From assembly GCA_039619475.1 (NCBI GenBank), contig CM077116.1, forward strand, positions 104,453,164 to 104,517,163: 64,000 nt of DNA, given 5' to 3'. The notes under the pieces are model-generated. The model worked only from the letters and a program-made list of their open reading frames with translations. It did not search any database and was not told where the DNA came from. Positions 23,421-35,948 of this stretch are shown here, piece after piece. The translations under genes and the position numbers were made by a program. This DNA is from Icerya purchasi (Eukaryota; Arthropoda; Insecta; Hemiptera; Monophlebidae). Positions within the stretch are counted from its first letter, which is position 1. Each line of letters begins with the position of its first letter.

Positions 23421-24039
23421 GTGCATCAAATTCGTTTCATGATCATCCAGCTGCGCTTCTGGCAATATTCCATTGTCACGCGGCTACTTCCTGTTTTTAG
23501 CTTCGTTATTGTAGCTATTATCTCTGACTTTAAAGTTTCAAGTTTATCTTCAGTTTTTTCTATTATTTATTTTTCTTTATTCGTTGTTTCCCTACTGTTG
23601 CACATAGTTTTTCATAGTACTCTTGCACAGGATATCTTTTACTTTTCCGGTCTTTATTTTTAATTAATTCAGTTTTTAGCTTGAATTTTCTCGGTTAAGT
23701 ATTTTACAATGCTGAACAGTTCTTTAGATTCGTTATGCTCAGCATATTTTTGTAGGTCAGCACAAGCCATACTTTTATGGGTTTTTTTATTCTAAATTTT
23801 TGCTTTTTTCTGTTTAGACATTTTATTTTTGCATCATTTCATGTTGAATAAATTTTGGTTTTTATAGTCCTGTTTTTTTGCTATCAGCTGCAGCATTTGA
23901 AAACTCATCTAGTGTTTTTTCTTCGTTGTTTTTATATTTCTACTCGTTCTATTTAGTGCAGCTGAAAATCCATTTTTTGTGGTATTATGCCAAGTTTGTT
24001 TAGATTCTCTATTAGTCGTGGTAATTCATCTTTTGGTTT

Positions 24040-24720
24040 TTTTTTTTTTTTTTTTTAGACTCGTCAACTACGGACCTTTACCCAGAAACAACTAGGAAGG
24101 GAAATAAATCAGTTATATTTTTAAGCGGTCAGATATTGTTAGTAGGAAAGAACAAACAATGGGAACGATATGTAGAGAAGGAAAAGACATGATATAAGGA
24201 GACACAATACGCAGTAGGAATACTAATTCGCAGCAAATTGGAATAGAAAGCAGAACGATTATTAACACTTAATAAACGCATGATCAGCATGGGAAACACA
24301 TTCTTCGTTTGAGCGGAGAGGGCAATATGGAGAGGAAACCAACGAAAAACTAAAACGGGAGGAGAATGGCTTAAGAACACAGACGAATAATGGAGACAAC
24401 AACACGAAGTAAAGGAAACAGAAAGAACCATGGATTGGCAGGAAGACTACGTTGAACAGACAGATAATAAGAACATTTGTTAGAAAAAGTGGAAGCGTAT
24501 ATACATAATCTGAGATGAAAACTTTTACACAGCGCAAGGAGATTAGAGGATGTAATTTTTCTTAAGAAAACATGCGGAAAGAAGCAAAAACCGAGTGCCA
24601 AAGAGTCCGCCGCTTCATTACCGAAGATACCCGAATGGCTAGGAATCGATATAAATGGAATTGGGGGAAGAAAGAGTATGGATAAGTGAATGTATACGGA
24701 GTATAATAAAATCACAGGAA
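24040..24720 (-). mobile_element. I-like LINE relic with RNase H end and poly(A)
   Basis: The minus-strand 3' end is a poly(A) (poly(T) at 24040-24057 on +) preceded by GTTTCTGGGTAAAGGTCC and TTGACGAGTC, as at 2050-2090. Upstream in sense direction, a frame reads FISIPSHSGIFGNEAADSLA, the C-terminal RNase H motif (His, Gly-x-x-Gly-Asn-Glu-x-Ala-Asp). Next comes a Cys/His tail with HADHAFIKC and LLSVNNRSAFYSNLL. Frameshifts separate the pieces. Upstream parts are lost. Confidence 0.65.
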
Positions 24721-25299
24721 TAATCAGGAAGGAGAATACAGATGACCTGAAAGGCGGACATGGAATCTGATGCTAATTAAGAATTTAGAAGAAAGGTGGT
24801 TAGAGAAAATGAAAATATATAGTCATTAATACGTTTATGAATATAGAACAGAAAGGAGGCAAACAAAAAGATCCTGAAAAATCAGAATCTGGGAGAATAA
24901 AAGTTTAATAAGTTGCAGATGAAAGATTTCGAAAGGTATTTTCTCATCTGTTCCATTACTTTTGTATGCGTTTAAAAGTTTTTCTTTTCAGCAGTTTGTG
25001 ATCTGAGCCACATTAGCTTCTGGTTTTGTTGTAACAGCACTTATACACGCTCTTCAGCGCCTTCTAATTAGTAAGCAATCGTTTTGGTTTTTATACTGAC
25101 CATCTGATTAGGTCCAAGTGGGTAACTACTAGCTCCTGATAAGGACAGATGCTTTATTTCTGTAATCTCAGATCTAATCGCAATAAGCAGTACTCATAAT
25201 TAGCGTAACATGTGCAGAGGTATGGCGCAATGGCTAAGCCCTGTTAATTATATTACTTGGGAACAACTAAGTCACGAAGTTTGAAGCGTTTAACTCTTC

Positions 25300-26180
25300 T
25301 TAAGTCCAGATCTGTAAACAAAAGTGCCAAGGCCTCCCCGGATTTGGATGATAATGAAGTAATTTCTGATGTTGTCGATCATAGTCATGTATCACTTCGT
25401 TAACCAATTTGATCGACGAGTCCGTATGGAGTGCATCATCTCATTGAACAAACGAGCATTAATAAAATTAGCCGAACAAACTTATTCTAAGCCATTTGGA
25501 TTATTTCTCGATTAGACGTTTTAGAATATTTCAATTTTTGTATTTCTCAAGTGTCCGTATTGGATGTATAACAACGGTTTTGTATATTAGAAGTTTGTTT
25601 TTCAGCTAGAGTGACGCCAATAATCCGGTACATTTAACGTGTTTTTTCTCGTATTTGGGCAACTTTGTGATCGATATGAGTTCTCCGTGTTAATTTTGAA
25701 TCTATACATATATATATAGCTAAGCACTTTGCAGAATTTGCAGCGGAACTTGCTGGTTATTAATATGGACTACATAACACGGATCGTAAATTACGTAAAG
25801 CAAAAGTGATATGTACAGATTTTTGTTCATTTAACTGAATTTTACAATCCCTCGTTTATTCAGTTATACGATCCAAAGCGTACCGCAGATTGTTATTCCC
25901 TTTAGCCTGGGAATGACTGAATAATATTACTGTTTCGACAGTGAACGTTGCAGTTGTCGTTTCCTGTGACGATTGTATGCTGTATGGAATAAGTACAAGG
26001 TAGGTTGTAAGACATTACCTTGAGGAACACCTGATTGTATTGGATAAAGTGCTGATCTAGCCTTTTTATGCGATACATAAAACCGACGATCAGCTTTTCT
26101 TCAAATGTTTTTTCTATTAATTACCTTTTGATCAATTGTTGAATATTTCCCGTGAAAGGCAAGAAACAAACGTCAGGAAA
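25300..26180 (-). mobile_element. Jockey-like LINE reverse transcriptase relic
   Basis: Minus-strand reading gives SGVPQGNVLQPTLYLFHTA at about 26050-26000, the 'GVPQGS-x-L-x-P-x-L' RT motif B. Later come VPLQILQSA, FKINTENSYRSQ and RKNTLNV (25730-25600), which correspond to the 'Q-x-x-x-KYLG-x-x-x-D-x-x-L-x-W-x-x-H' region. Remnants of the tail follow at 25460-25320. The FADD motif is missing and stops are frequent. Confidence 0.55.
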
Positions 26181-26199
26181 CTATTGATACGAGTACTAT

Positions 26200-28811
26200 C
26201 GCTGAATTCGCTGGAGAGCGGTTTAACAAAATATTCCGATTTAAACGGATTGTTATGACATCAGTTTTATTTTCACAAAACAAAGTTTAACGCGAGGAAC
26301 ACATGAGAGCACTATAAACACATTCGACAGACATCTGGGTGATTAGCTATAATGCTTTACAATTATAGCATTTCTCCAAATAATATTCATTCCTTCTTTC
26401 TCCAATCCCCACGTTTATAATCATAGGACTTAGTAAATCGTTGTGAGTAATTCAATATTGTAAGCATAACGATAGGCAAAAGATTATTTCAAAAATATTA
26501 TCAAGAAATATTATATTTTATTTATTTTTTTGTTTCACTTCTACTTTTCCGGCGTAATAAAAGTCTTTAATTAAAATAATAGTTTAAACAGGGATAATGC
26601 TTTAGAATCACCTTATCTTATTGGTTCATCACGAAATATCTATAGATAATAATACGTTTATTGTAATATTGAACCGGTTCTAAAGTCCAGTGAAAAGCAC
26701 TTTTAGCGATTCCGCTTTGTTGACAAACGAATTAAATGAATTACTAAAGCTACGTATAACATTTGAAAAGGAAAAGGAAAATAAAAAATGAAATAACTAA
26801 TTATAAAATAAATAGTAGTAGGGTGAAACGATAATGAAACTAATGGATTTACCAAGTGATGCGTCTTAATAACTGATAAGTATAAAATAATTTAGTGCAA
26901 CAGCGCTCACTGTTATCTCAAATTCGACTGAACTCATTCCTTTAACCGTTCACTAATACAGTTAATATGCAACAAATTTTTTTATTTGTAATTATTAGCA
27001 ATTTAAAGTTATCATGGGTCTACAAATTTAAAAAAAAAATCATAGACTATCTCTAAACGTAACGGATAAACTAATTTATTTTTTACAGACAGCTAAAGGT
27101 CAAACATAGATTAATAATGATAATAAATGCAAAAATATTTAACTATACGTCGATGAACAATCACAGATTATGGATTGAACTAACCGAGTACATATTGAAA
27201 GAAGAAAGTGTGTTTAAGTTCAGTTACGTAATTAAGAAATAAATCCATGTCGCGGAAAAATTAAATAAAAGCTCAATATGACGGAACCGGATGAAAGTAA
27301 GTTTATTTGTTGATATAAAATAAAATAACTGTAATTTTTCTCAATGCATATGTCAAACTATTAATCCATACCGGGTATTTAAAAGAAGAAATTTAAAAAA
27401 CCGTCCAAAAAAAAAAAAAATTAAAATTGTTAACGGTCTTTTCTAGTGTTTTATTAGGATGAAAAATGTAATTTTGATAATGGGTTACGAAATAGTGTTA
27501 CCGTTGTCTATTTTCTTAATAAAGCCGATTTTTTTAAATTTTTTATGAAGGACAGAAGTACAGAAAATAACGTGGGATCATCTAACGTGAGAGAAAACGA
27601 TATAATCACATCAATGCAAAGCCGCTTGACACTACTGATACAAATTATTTGACTAGTTTGTTCTTCCGCATCATTATGCTCACGCTGTACTACAATATTT
27701 TATAAAAAAATACAAAAAAACAATCTTAAAAATAAGATATCATTTTACACGAGTAACGAGATGCAATTTTATGATTTCCACTGCGATATTGTCGAAAATT
27801 ATCCAGTACACAACCATTTCTTTTGTATATCTTTGCGAATATTTATGAAAGACAGCTTATTTAGTTTGTAGAATTTTAAAGGTATCTTTTTAGTTACTGT
27901 ACCACTGAAAACCACTTCCAACAGAGATGGAACTATGCGAAATTTGCCTTTATCATATAGAGAAGAATTCTGTTGCAATCATTTATCCGAATTCCGCCAA
28001 AAATTTAATCTATCCTCAAACCCAATTACTGCGTAATAATAGTCCATATATAAATGATCTCTTCTCATTTCTCAAAAACTGTAATTTATATTATACTCTG
28101 TGATAGATAACATGGGCGCGGCTTGATAACCTCATAGTTGTGTTAAAGTCGCGTATTAGTTAAATAAATAAATAAAGAATTCTTTTAAGACACATTATCT
28201 GTATAGACAAAAAGAAAGAACTACACCGAACAAAAACACTTTCCTTCGATAGACAGAAAATACATTAGTATACGTTTAAGGGTTTCATTACTTCATCGCG
28301 ATAAGAGGTGCATAAAAATTTTTATAATTAATCTGCGAGAAATGAAACGTCCACGTGTAATTTTATATTACACACAAAAAAAAACAAAAACACAAATATG
28401 AAAATCTGGGCTAGAAATTTTCACATTTCTAAATATCTCGTTACTTTACTACGACGTTGCGATTGCCTTTAATTATATTGTTCCAAATAAAGCCAGATAT
28501 ACAAAATCCGTCATAATGCATTTTAAATGTAATTTTTTATTATTTTAAAATGCATTTTTGCGTTTAATGAAATCGAGATAAATTTAAAACCAATAATTCC
28601 GTAAAATAATTTAAAGTACTGAGAAGTAAATATGAATACTTCGGAAACCTCGGAATTTTTACACTATAAGAATCTCATTATGAAAAACTACACGTTTTAC
28701 TTAATTAAGTGGAGTAATTAAGTATAGTAACATGCGGATGTCTATAGTTTTATTTTTGCAACAGCGCAGATGCAAACGGCTTGTGAATTGAGGCAGGCTC
28801 AAAAAAGGTTT
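26200..28811. other. Long AT-rich gene-free stretch
   Basis: No frame above background, RNA gene or repeat boundary is recognised. Confidence 0.4.
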
Positions 28812-29037
28812 TACATGAATTCGTGGAGATAATTCAAAGTTAAAGAAACCTATTCATTTTACATTTTTAGAAATGAATCAAATTCGTAATTTATAAAAAA
28901 TAAACCGGTGGTTTTAATGAATTCGTGGAGATAATTCAAAGTTAAAGAAACCTATTCATTTTACATTTTTAGAAATGAATCAAATTCATAATTTATGAAA
29001 AATAAACCGGTGGTTTTAATGAATTTGTGGAGATAAT
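28812..29037. repeat. 102-bp tandem repeat, about 2.2 copies
   Basis: The start ATGAATTCGTGGAGATAATT occurs at 28815 and 28917, and as ATGAATTTGTGG at 29019, giving an exact 102-base period. Copies differ by only a few substitutions, including the shared AAACCGGTGGTTTTAATGAA junction. The third copy breaks off after GAGATAATT. Confidence 0.9.
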
Positions 29038-29039
29038 TA

Positions 29040-29860
29040 AAAAATCCACTAGTGTTCAAGAGCGATTTCATTCTTTCAAATTTATTGCTCCATGGAATAT
29101 CGAAAAAAACCCCGACAAAAAAAAACTTTTTATTGTTATTTTGTCAGTATAGATTTATTAAAAATTTAGATACGTTATAACGAATCGTTATTTACCGGTT
29201 TTTGTGATTCCGTTTTCCTTTTTTTAACGAACGCACTAAAAACAATCGCTCGACCAAATGAGAAAAACAAAATTTCAAGTTTTATTCGGCTAGAAACAAA
29301 ATGGATAACAGGTACGTTAGGTAAAACAAAAACTGAAATTTGATCATCATGGGAAATGATGGAAATTTCGGAATATAACATGAGATAAGGTGGGACGGTT
29401 TTTTGAAATTAGTGAGACTATAAAATGATGCAAAAACTCAATCCGACTACATGAAAATTTCGAATGAACACATCTGAATAAAAAAAGAACATTAAGAATT
29501 TCTATGTGAAATATTGGGAAATAAATTGTTTTCCTCGGCTATTCAAACGGAGCCAATCAAGATAGCTGTATTCGATGTTAGAATTCCGTTAGCGCAAATC
29601 GAAAAAATTGTCATCACTTGCGCTGAGTTAAACTTATAGTGTAGAAAAACCGAATAAATTAAAATGTAAAAAAAAAAGACCATTGAAGCGGTGAGACGAC
29701 GACCCGCGTTTTGCATAAGACTAAAAACAGGGCCGATAATATTTCGCCATTAATTCCAGCTCTTCACAGTGATTTTAGCTATTAGAAAATCTGTACAGAA
29801 GGCAATGGCGAATCACCACGTTATACCATCATGTGCGCGCTAGTTAATAATTTGTGGCTG
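29040..29860. other. AT-rich sequence upstream of the aquaporin promoter candidate
   Basis: No gene is recognised. The small frame at 29175-29381 (-) has no domain. Confidence 0.4.
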
Positions 29861-29864
29861 CGTT

Positions 29865-29900
29865 TATATATCACAATAAATCAAACATTTGCAATCAGTT
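29865..29900 (+). promoter_or_regulatory. Candidate TATA/Inr core promoter of the aquaporin gene
   Basis: TATATA at 29865-29870 is followed by the arthropod initiator TCAGTT at 29895-29900. The A of the initiator lies 32 bases after the first T of the TATA box, which is the usual spacing. It lies about 710 bases upstream of the proposed start codon, consistent with a 5' UTR exon or a long leader. No transcript evidence is available. Confidence 0.35.
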
Positions 29901-30609
29901 TCAAGTGTAGTCTTGCGTGTACACTCGCGTTTTGAGTATAACGATTGCCAAGTATAGATCTGCACAGCTAGAATATACAAATTGGCAGTTATTTTTAAGA
30001 ATAGGGATAGTACTCAATCTATAAATTTACTAGTGTCCTTTTTGTGTCTTTCGTCTACTATTCGTCGGACGATTAGTTTTTTAATTCGATCAAACTGCCT
30101 GGTCTTTACCCAATAATAAGAAAACGGCGGCTTTTATTATAACTTCCAAATTCTTTTAAAACAAGGATGACGGTTCTCAAACAGTCCACACGATCATCCT
30201 TCGCTGAGTAATTGTATTTACATAATTCTAGTCCTTGATTTGTATAGTTTATTTTCTTCAGTAAAATCGAAAATTATGGATAGAATGCGCTGAATACTAA
30301 GATACGTAAATATTACAAATGACCACAGTATCTGTCAAATGAATATTTGCGATCGGTAAAGTAGTTTGAGATATCTTGATAAAGCCGAAGATTCGCCGAT
30401 GAGTTTTTCAACTAATTCGCCCAGCCTTTTGCAAAGATGAAAAAAAATAGAAAGGTATATTATACAGATACCGCAATTTTTACGTTGCATTTCGAGCTTT
30501 ACGGTTAGACCCGGAAGAAAAAGGTGAAAAAATGAATTTAAACTTTCGTTTCTTTGCAGCAATTTCAGCATTCACGAAAAATACTTTCAACCTGGAGAGG
30601 CTGAAGAAA

Positions 30610-30783
30610 ATGGATAGGAATGACCTGCGGCATCTGTTAGCTATTTTCTTATCAGAATTTCTCGGCACAGCGCTATTTCTTTTTTTCACATGTTCAACAC
30701 TGATTAGTAGGCAAGTAATGCACGATATTAATTATCCGGTCATTTGTTTAACCATTGGCGCTGCTTTAGCATCGGCTATTCTG
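30610..30783 (+). CDS. Aquaporin (MIP family), exon 1
   Basis: Codes for the N-terminus and TM1-TM2 of a water/solute channel of the plasma membrane. The start chosen is MDRNDLRHLL at 30610; the frame is open upstream to 30532, and possible acceptors (TTTGCAG at 30559, TTTCAG at 30568) suggest a preceding exon. TM1 carries the family signature SEFLGTALFLFF (residues 15-26), with Glu and Gly-Thr as in MIPs. TM2 is VICLTIGAALASAIL (44-58). The exon ends CTG|GTAATT in phase 0, and a 106-base intron follows. A candidate TATA/Inr lies upstream. Alternative: a pseudogene fragment, but no stop or frameshift is seen. Confidence 0.75.
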
Positions 30784-30889
30784 GTAATTCTGAATTTATT
30801 GTAAAAAGAATTACCCTGTAAAGAGGATACGATTACGTTTTACTTCTTCTTTTTTTTCTTTTTCATATAATCATTTTATTTCATTTTAG

Positions 30890-31033
30890 ATATTTGGCGA
30901 CGTAAGCGGAGCTCATGTTAACCCGGCGGTTTCATTAGCTGCATTAATATACGGAGAACTATCGTTCTGCATGTTCGTCATGTACAGTATCGCGCAATTT
31001 GCAGGTGCGATTGCCGCGTATTTATTAATTGTG
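30890..31033 (+). CDS. Aquaporin (MIP family), exon 2 with first NPA box
   Basis: Acceptor TTTCATTTTAG|ATA; reads IFGDVSGAHVNPAVSLAALI then YGELSFCMFVMYSIAQFAGA. SGAHVNPAV is the loop-B NPA motif that lines the pore (protein residues about 64-72), followed by TM3 with the conserved AQ-x-x-GA. It joins exon 1 in phase 0 and ends GTG|GTAAAT, also phase 0. The translation past the donor (NITCNANITGKN...) loses resemblance to the family, supporting the splice site. The next coding exon is 16 kb away, beyond a transposon-filled intron. Confidence 0.8.
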
Positions 31034-31463
31034 GTAAATATCACATGTAATGCGAATATAACAGGCAAAAATAATGCCGTACTTATCTGTAGTGACGTTT
31101 TCGTCTTAGCTGATGAAGAGCTTCCAAAAATTAAGTATATTATTATTTTTAGTTGTTTGCTATTAATAATACTTATTTCGATAACGAATTTTTCGATAAA
31201 AATATAGTCACTTACGCATTCTTCTTTTAACTCCCTCGTTGTCCAGTATGAGTGTTGTTTCTCGAATAACTTCTTCTCCGTCAGCTGGTACGGTGTTTGA
31301 AAACTTCATACGTGATATCAATTCTATTTTATAATTTGATACATAGCTGCACAGCGCGCACTGAAATCGGCTTGTTGTGTTCCTCCTTGCTTTTGTTGTA
31401 TGTTTACTGGCGCTATAAATACTTGTTAGATTTGCAGTTTCATCAGTAAATTTTCAATTCTGT
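31034..31463. other. Start of the large aquaporin intron
   Basis: No features are seen before the first intronic LINE relic. The open frame continuing past the exon 2 donor is intronic read-through. Confidence 0.5.
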
Positions 31464-32560
31464 TCATCGCATATTTCTCCCATGACTTGCATTGATACCG
31501 CTTTTTTTTTTGGTGGTGTTTAATAGAACATCCTTATATCGCAGTTTTGGTCCTCCACGGCATCTTTCGCCCGTGCTTAATACACCATACAATAAGCGCT
31601 TCGGTATGCGGTTATTATCCATTCGTATAACATGGCCAGTCCATCTTAGTCGAGCTTTGGTTACATATTGTTCTATCGATTTACAGTTTATCATATGCAG
31701 AACTCTTATTCGAGATCTTATCTGTCCATGTTATTCTTAGCATTTGTCGCAACATCCTCATCTGGCAGATCTCAAGTTTTCTAATTTGATTGCTCCTAAT
31801 GGGCCAAATCTTACTACTGTAGAGCACTATTGTTAACTGTTCTGTAAACTTTTAACTTCGTATTAATACATATAGGTCTTTGTTTCTAACTATTCGTTGC
31901 GCTAGCTTATTATAAGCAGTAATTGCATTTCTCCTCATTCAATTTATTATCGTCGCTTTCTGACGATTTTTAGCTTTGTTCCGCTCAGGTGGACATTTTC
32001 TTTCGTACTATTTATTATCATTACTTCGGTTTTGTTCGTATTAATAGTCAGTCCAAAATACCGATGGGTATCATATGGATGATTTAGCGCGCTTTGTAAT
32101 TCTGCAGGGGTTTCACCTAGTATGATACAGTCATTATTGTCGATTTTGCAATATAAACACTTCCCCGTTTTGCGGTTTGAATTAATCCTTTGCAGGTTGT
32201 ATAATCCTTCGTCAAAACGATATTTTATTTTAATACCTGTTTGTTCAATTTTTTGTTGGTATATTCGGAAAATCATTCTCATATAAAGATTAAACAATGA
32301 TCAACGCACACCCTTAACTTACCCCGGTTGTTATCGGAAAAGGATCTGCCAATTCGGTATCACAAATGGCTGTACTTTCCATACCTTCGCGTAGTTATTT
32401 TACAATTAAAACAAATGTTGGTGAACATCCAGCTATCCCTAGGCATCGCCATAGCGCATTTCCATTAATTGTATCGAATGCCTTTTTAACGTCTATAAAA
32501 TTCATATCCATCCATGTATTTAAGAGCCTTGCTCTTGTTGTCGTTGTAACTAGCCAATCA
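31464..32560 (-). pseudogene. LINE relic A: reverse transcriptase and C-terminal tail
   Basis: In sense (minus) order: NFIDVKKAFDTINGNALW (RT motif A, about 32520-32455), a broken 'TGVSKGCAL' motif B near 32310, DDCIILGETPAELQSAL with GLTINTNKTEVMI (motifs C and D, about 32150-32040), and the tail LRWTGHVIRMDNNRIPKRLL, then GGPKLRYKDVLL (31640-31530). The catalytic YADD is altered to an N-D-D-C context and frameshifts split it. It lies antisense within the aquaporin intron. Confidence 0.8.
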
Positions 32561-32583
32561 TCTTCTTCCATTCCTTCCTGTTA

Positions 32584-33910
32584 CTATGTTCTTGATCTCT
32601 TTATATATACGTAATTTGCGTTCTTCTTTTTATTTGATCCATCCATGTTGGTCTTCCTCTTTTTTCTTCTTCCTTCCAATTTTCCCTCGATTATGACCTT
32701 CATGAAGGCGTTGTGACGCAGTGTGTGTCTTAGAAGCCTTTCTCGTCTTTGTTGCATTATTATTTCCATCAGTTTCCCTCTTTTTCATTTATCATTTCTA
32801 ATACATCTGAATTCCTCTTCTTCTGCGTCCATGATATATTCATAATACGGCGCCATTTCCACATTTTGAAGGCCTTCAAACGTTCTTTTAGATTTTTCGT
32901 TAACAGCCACGTTTCCGAGCCATATAGTAATATATATTCCATATGTATGATTTCAGTAATTTTTTCCTTGTTTCTGTTTTCATTTTTCTATTGAATAAAT
33001 CTCTTCTTTTCATAAACGCTTGTTTAGCTATTGCAATGCCCGTTTTTACTTTCCTGTTCTTCCTGTGTTCGTTATTGTACTTCCCAAGTATTTGAATTGT
33101 TCCACTTGGTCTAATTATCTAACATTATCTGTATTTTCTTTTCATCTTTTGCCGCTATTAGGATTTTTGTTTTACTTTAGCTTATGTTTAAATTTATTTC
33201 CTTCAAGTATTTTTGTAATATTGATATTTGTTGTTGTACATGTTGTTCATTGTCTGCGACTAATGCGATATCACCTGCAAAATACAGTGTACGTGTTCTC
33301 CATTTATTTTTACACTTGTACTAGAGTCTTCTTTCATTTTCCGTATTGGTTCTTCTATCACCAAGTTAAAAAATTATAGATGATAATGGAGACATCCTTG
33401 TCTTATTCCTCTTTGTATTTTCACTTTTTCTTTTGAATTGCCGACTCTTATCCCTATGTCCTCTAATTTTGCGAATAATACACCGAATGCTACGCAGTCA
33501 AACGCATTTTCCATGTCTTTTAATGCTATACATACATCTTCTCCAACTTCTTAATTCTTTTCGATAATCTTTTCATCTTTCACATATTGGTTCCTCTTTT
33601 ATAAGCAACTTGCCCTGTTTATCATTTATAACATTACCAGTCATTACGCCTTGAGTTCAACTTGTTTATTTCTCTATATGCTTCGTCACGTTTATGTTCT
33701 TCGAATTTCTTTTCTATACTTTTACATTTGCTCTCTATCCATTTTTGTTCTTTTTCCCGGCATTTCCCGGTGTTTTTCTCTGCGCCACACGTTCCGTTCT
33801 TCGTCTACATCTATCGATTTTTTGTGCGTACCTTGTTTCCGCCATATAACGCGCAGTGCTCTATTCGAACATTTTGAAATAATTTTTTCACCTATCCGAG
33901 TGCACGTTAG
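32584..33910 (-). pseudogene. LINE relic B: pre-RT, reverse transcriptase and tail
   Basis: Sense order on the minus strand: VINDKQGKLLIKEEPICER (pre-RT, about 33620), VCIALKDMENAFDCVAF (motif A, about 33500), RGIRQGC (motif B, 33400), a broken FNLVIEEPIRK, FAGDIALVADNEQ (motif C with Asp-Asp lost to Gly-Asp, about 33270), then LLRHTLRHNAFMKVIIEGKL (32720). It is a separate family from relic A, which follows it immediately in the same orientation. Stops and frameshifts are present throughout. Confidence 0.75.
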
Positions 33911-34029
33911 CAGCCCTTATTTTTCAAGTGATTATTTTTTTGTTGGTTGTCGCGATTTTTACGGTGCTGTCCCGGTTTCATCTGCTCCTTCTTCTGCGAC
34001 GATATCGCTGAGAGACGTTTGTATTCGTT

Positions 34030-34240
34030 GAATGAATTTTCGATTTTCCAAGTAGAATTTTGCTGACCTCTGATTTCTTAGACCAGATCGGTATTCTTGT
34101 TTCCATCTAATATTCTTATTCTAACGTTTCATTTAATAAAACTGACTCTTGTATCGCCTGTTCGCTCTCACATATTAGTGAAATGTCATTTGCAAACCGA
34201 ATGGTAAAGCATCGCTTTGGTAACCGCTGCAGTCAACGCT
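34030..34240 (-). pseudogene. LINE relic C: reverse transcriptase motif C fragment
   Basis: Minus-strand reading gives CFTIRFANDISLICESEQAI followed by QESVLLNETLE. The first part matches 'RFADDI-x-L-x-x-(E/D)SE' with the first catalytic Asp replaced by Asn. The fragment is short. It may be the 3' truncated remains of an element interrupted by relic B. Confidence 0.6.
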
Positions 34241-35189
34241 GCATTGAAATTTATATATTATAAAACTTGGAAAAACCATCAAAACCCGAAAAGTCCTTTT
34301 AAAAAGTTTCAATTATTTTTATGTTCTTAAGTTTATTATTCGTATACGTACATAATATTATTAATTTATATAGAAATTTAATTATTTCGAAATTAATAAA
34401 TAACACATACGCATGTAGGTGAATTATGAGAAAAACTTTTAATGTGAATGTTGTAAAATTTTGTAATTTTTGTGTTACGAACGGTTTGAAAAGAAAAAAA
34501 TTAAAAGCAAAAAAGAAGTACGGCGTTTTCGAAACAATGTGAGATGATTAAAAATAAGTTTTTTCTTTTGGAACGTCTAGTTCGAGTAATAAATTAGGAG
34601 TGGATGCTCGAGCATACTATGAGCAACAAAATAAATGGAAATTTTTAACATGTGCCAACTTTCGATAGAGCGTATCTCCGTTTTTATACGAACGATACCT
34701 AGAAAAATAGCAAATGAAAGATAAGAATATCACAACCGCCCAGCGAAATATACAGAGAAATTAACCGACAGCCCTTTATATTTTTCCGAAAATAATTATT
34801 ATTGCACAGTTTCGTCCTGCATCGAATGTAAAATACGCGAAAATGTTTATATGCGTCGGAAAAGAAAAAAAGTCTAAAGCGATCAAATAGTCCAAGTATA
34901 ATCGAATTTTGTCTAATTAACAGTAAGAAAGGATAACGAAAAAAAAAAAATGGCACAAAGATTAGAATGGTAATTGATTACCATTAGATACCAAACAGAA
35001 TATCTCTGCGCGCTTGGAAACGAATTCGATACATCAGCTTGTTTTAAAATTTCATGAATAAGAAATGACTTATTACGATGTAAAAGTAAAGATATTAAAT
35101 ATCGGCGTTAACTTTTTCATAGTTTTTTGTGCAGTGCGTATTCCAATTATTATTATTATCTTCATCGCGGATGAATGTTTTCATAACTG
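34241..35189. other. AT-rich intronic sequence
   Basis: No gene or repeat is supported. The frame at 34699-34956 (-) is Phe/Leu-rich low complexity. Confidence 0.4.
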
Positions 35190-35280
35190 CGTAAAAGCGT
35201 GTGTATTGGTGTAAAAGTTTATGTATCTGTGTAAAAGGGTATGTATATCTGTGTAAATGGGTATGTGTATCTGTGTATGT
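35190..35280. repeat. Degenerate TGTGTA(A)-rich tandem repeat
   Basis: Irregular copies of 'GTATCTGTGTAAAAGGGTAT' and 'GTATGTGTATCTGTGT' (unit about 26-28 bases) run up to the left edge of the provirus. Confidence 0.6.
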
Positions 35281-35282
35281 GG

Positions 35283-35740
35283 TGTTGTATTCAAAGCTGT
35301 AAAACGACCACCCGCTATCTCCAGTTAATGTTCAGTTAAACTAAAACCGAATATCGCGTTTATTTATTAATTAATTAACATCGACGGTGTCTCGGTTACG
35401 CGATATGATCGATATCGACAAATCCTGTGTCTGTGAGTACCGCGATTATTGCAGCCAATTTTTGATATCAACCGGACAGACGGGATATCAATCACTTCGG
35501 GTAACGTCCAGGATACAATTCTACTTTTGACATTTTTAATCGTTCTTATATATTAGTTTGCGCTAAGCATGTGAGTTGTTCGAATATTCGAATAAAGCGA
35601 TGTTTATAAACACGACGTGCTAAGACGAATATTGCGAAACGAGTGCGCGCCGGCCAGTACAAATTCATAAGTCAGCAAATTTATGAACGTTAACAACGCT
35701 GCATATTGCAATAGAAAGTTCCGACGTCCGGCACACAACA
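35283..35740 (-). repeat. 3' LTR of the provirus
   Basis: In sense orientation it starts TGTTGTGTG and ends GAATACAACA, giving short inverted ends TGTTGT/ACAACA. It is collinear with 38457-38898. Confidence 0.85.
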
Positions 35741-35753
35741 CTCTCCTTCCTTT
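35741..35753 (-). other. Polypurine tract of the provirus
   Basis: On the minus strand AAAGGAAGGAGAG lies directly before the TG of the 3' LTR, the expected site of plus-strand priming. Confidence 0.8.
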
Positions 35754-35948
35754 ATGAAAAAATAAAGGAAAAAAAGTAATCGTAACGAAAGCGAGCGTGG
35801 GTATAAATATAAACACGCGCGGCAATGAAGCGGTATAAAAGTGAAAGTCCAAGGCCAAAATTTCCTTAATCTTTGCTTTTTTTTTTTTTTGTTATCTACT
35901 GGTGATAATTACGCTAGCCGGAAGCTCTATTGTGGATGATTGATCGGT

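Noticed and set aside
24262..24715. Hydrophobic minus-strand ORFs as membrane proteins
   Set aside because: They contain the RNase H end motif (GIFGNEAADSLA) and lie just upstream of a LINE 3' tail; the hydrophobicity comes from T-rich frameshifted sequence.
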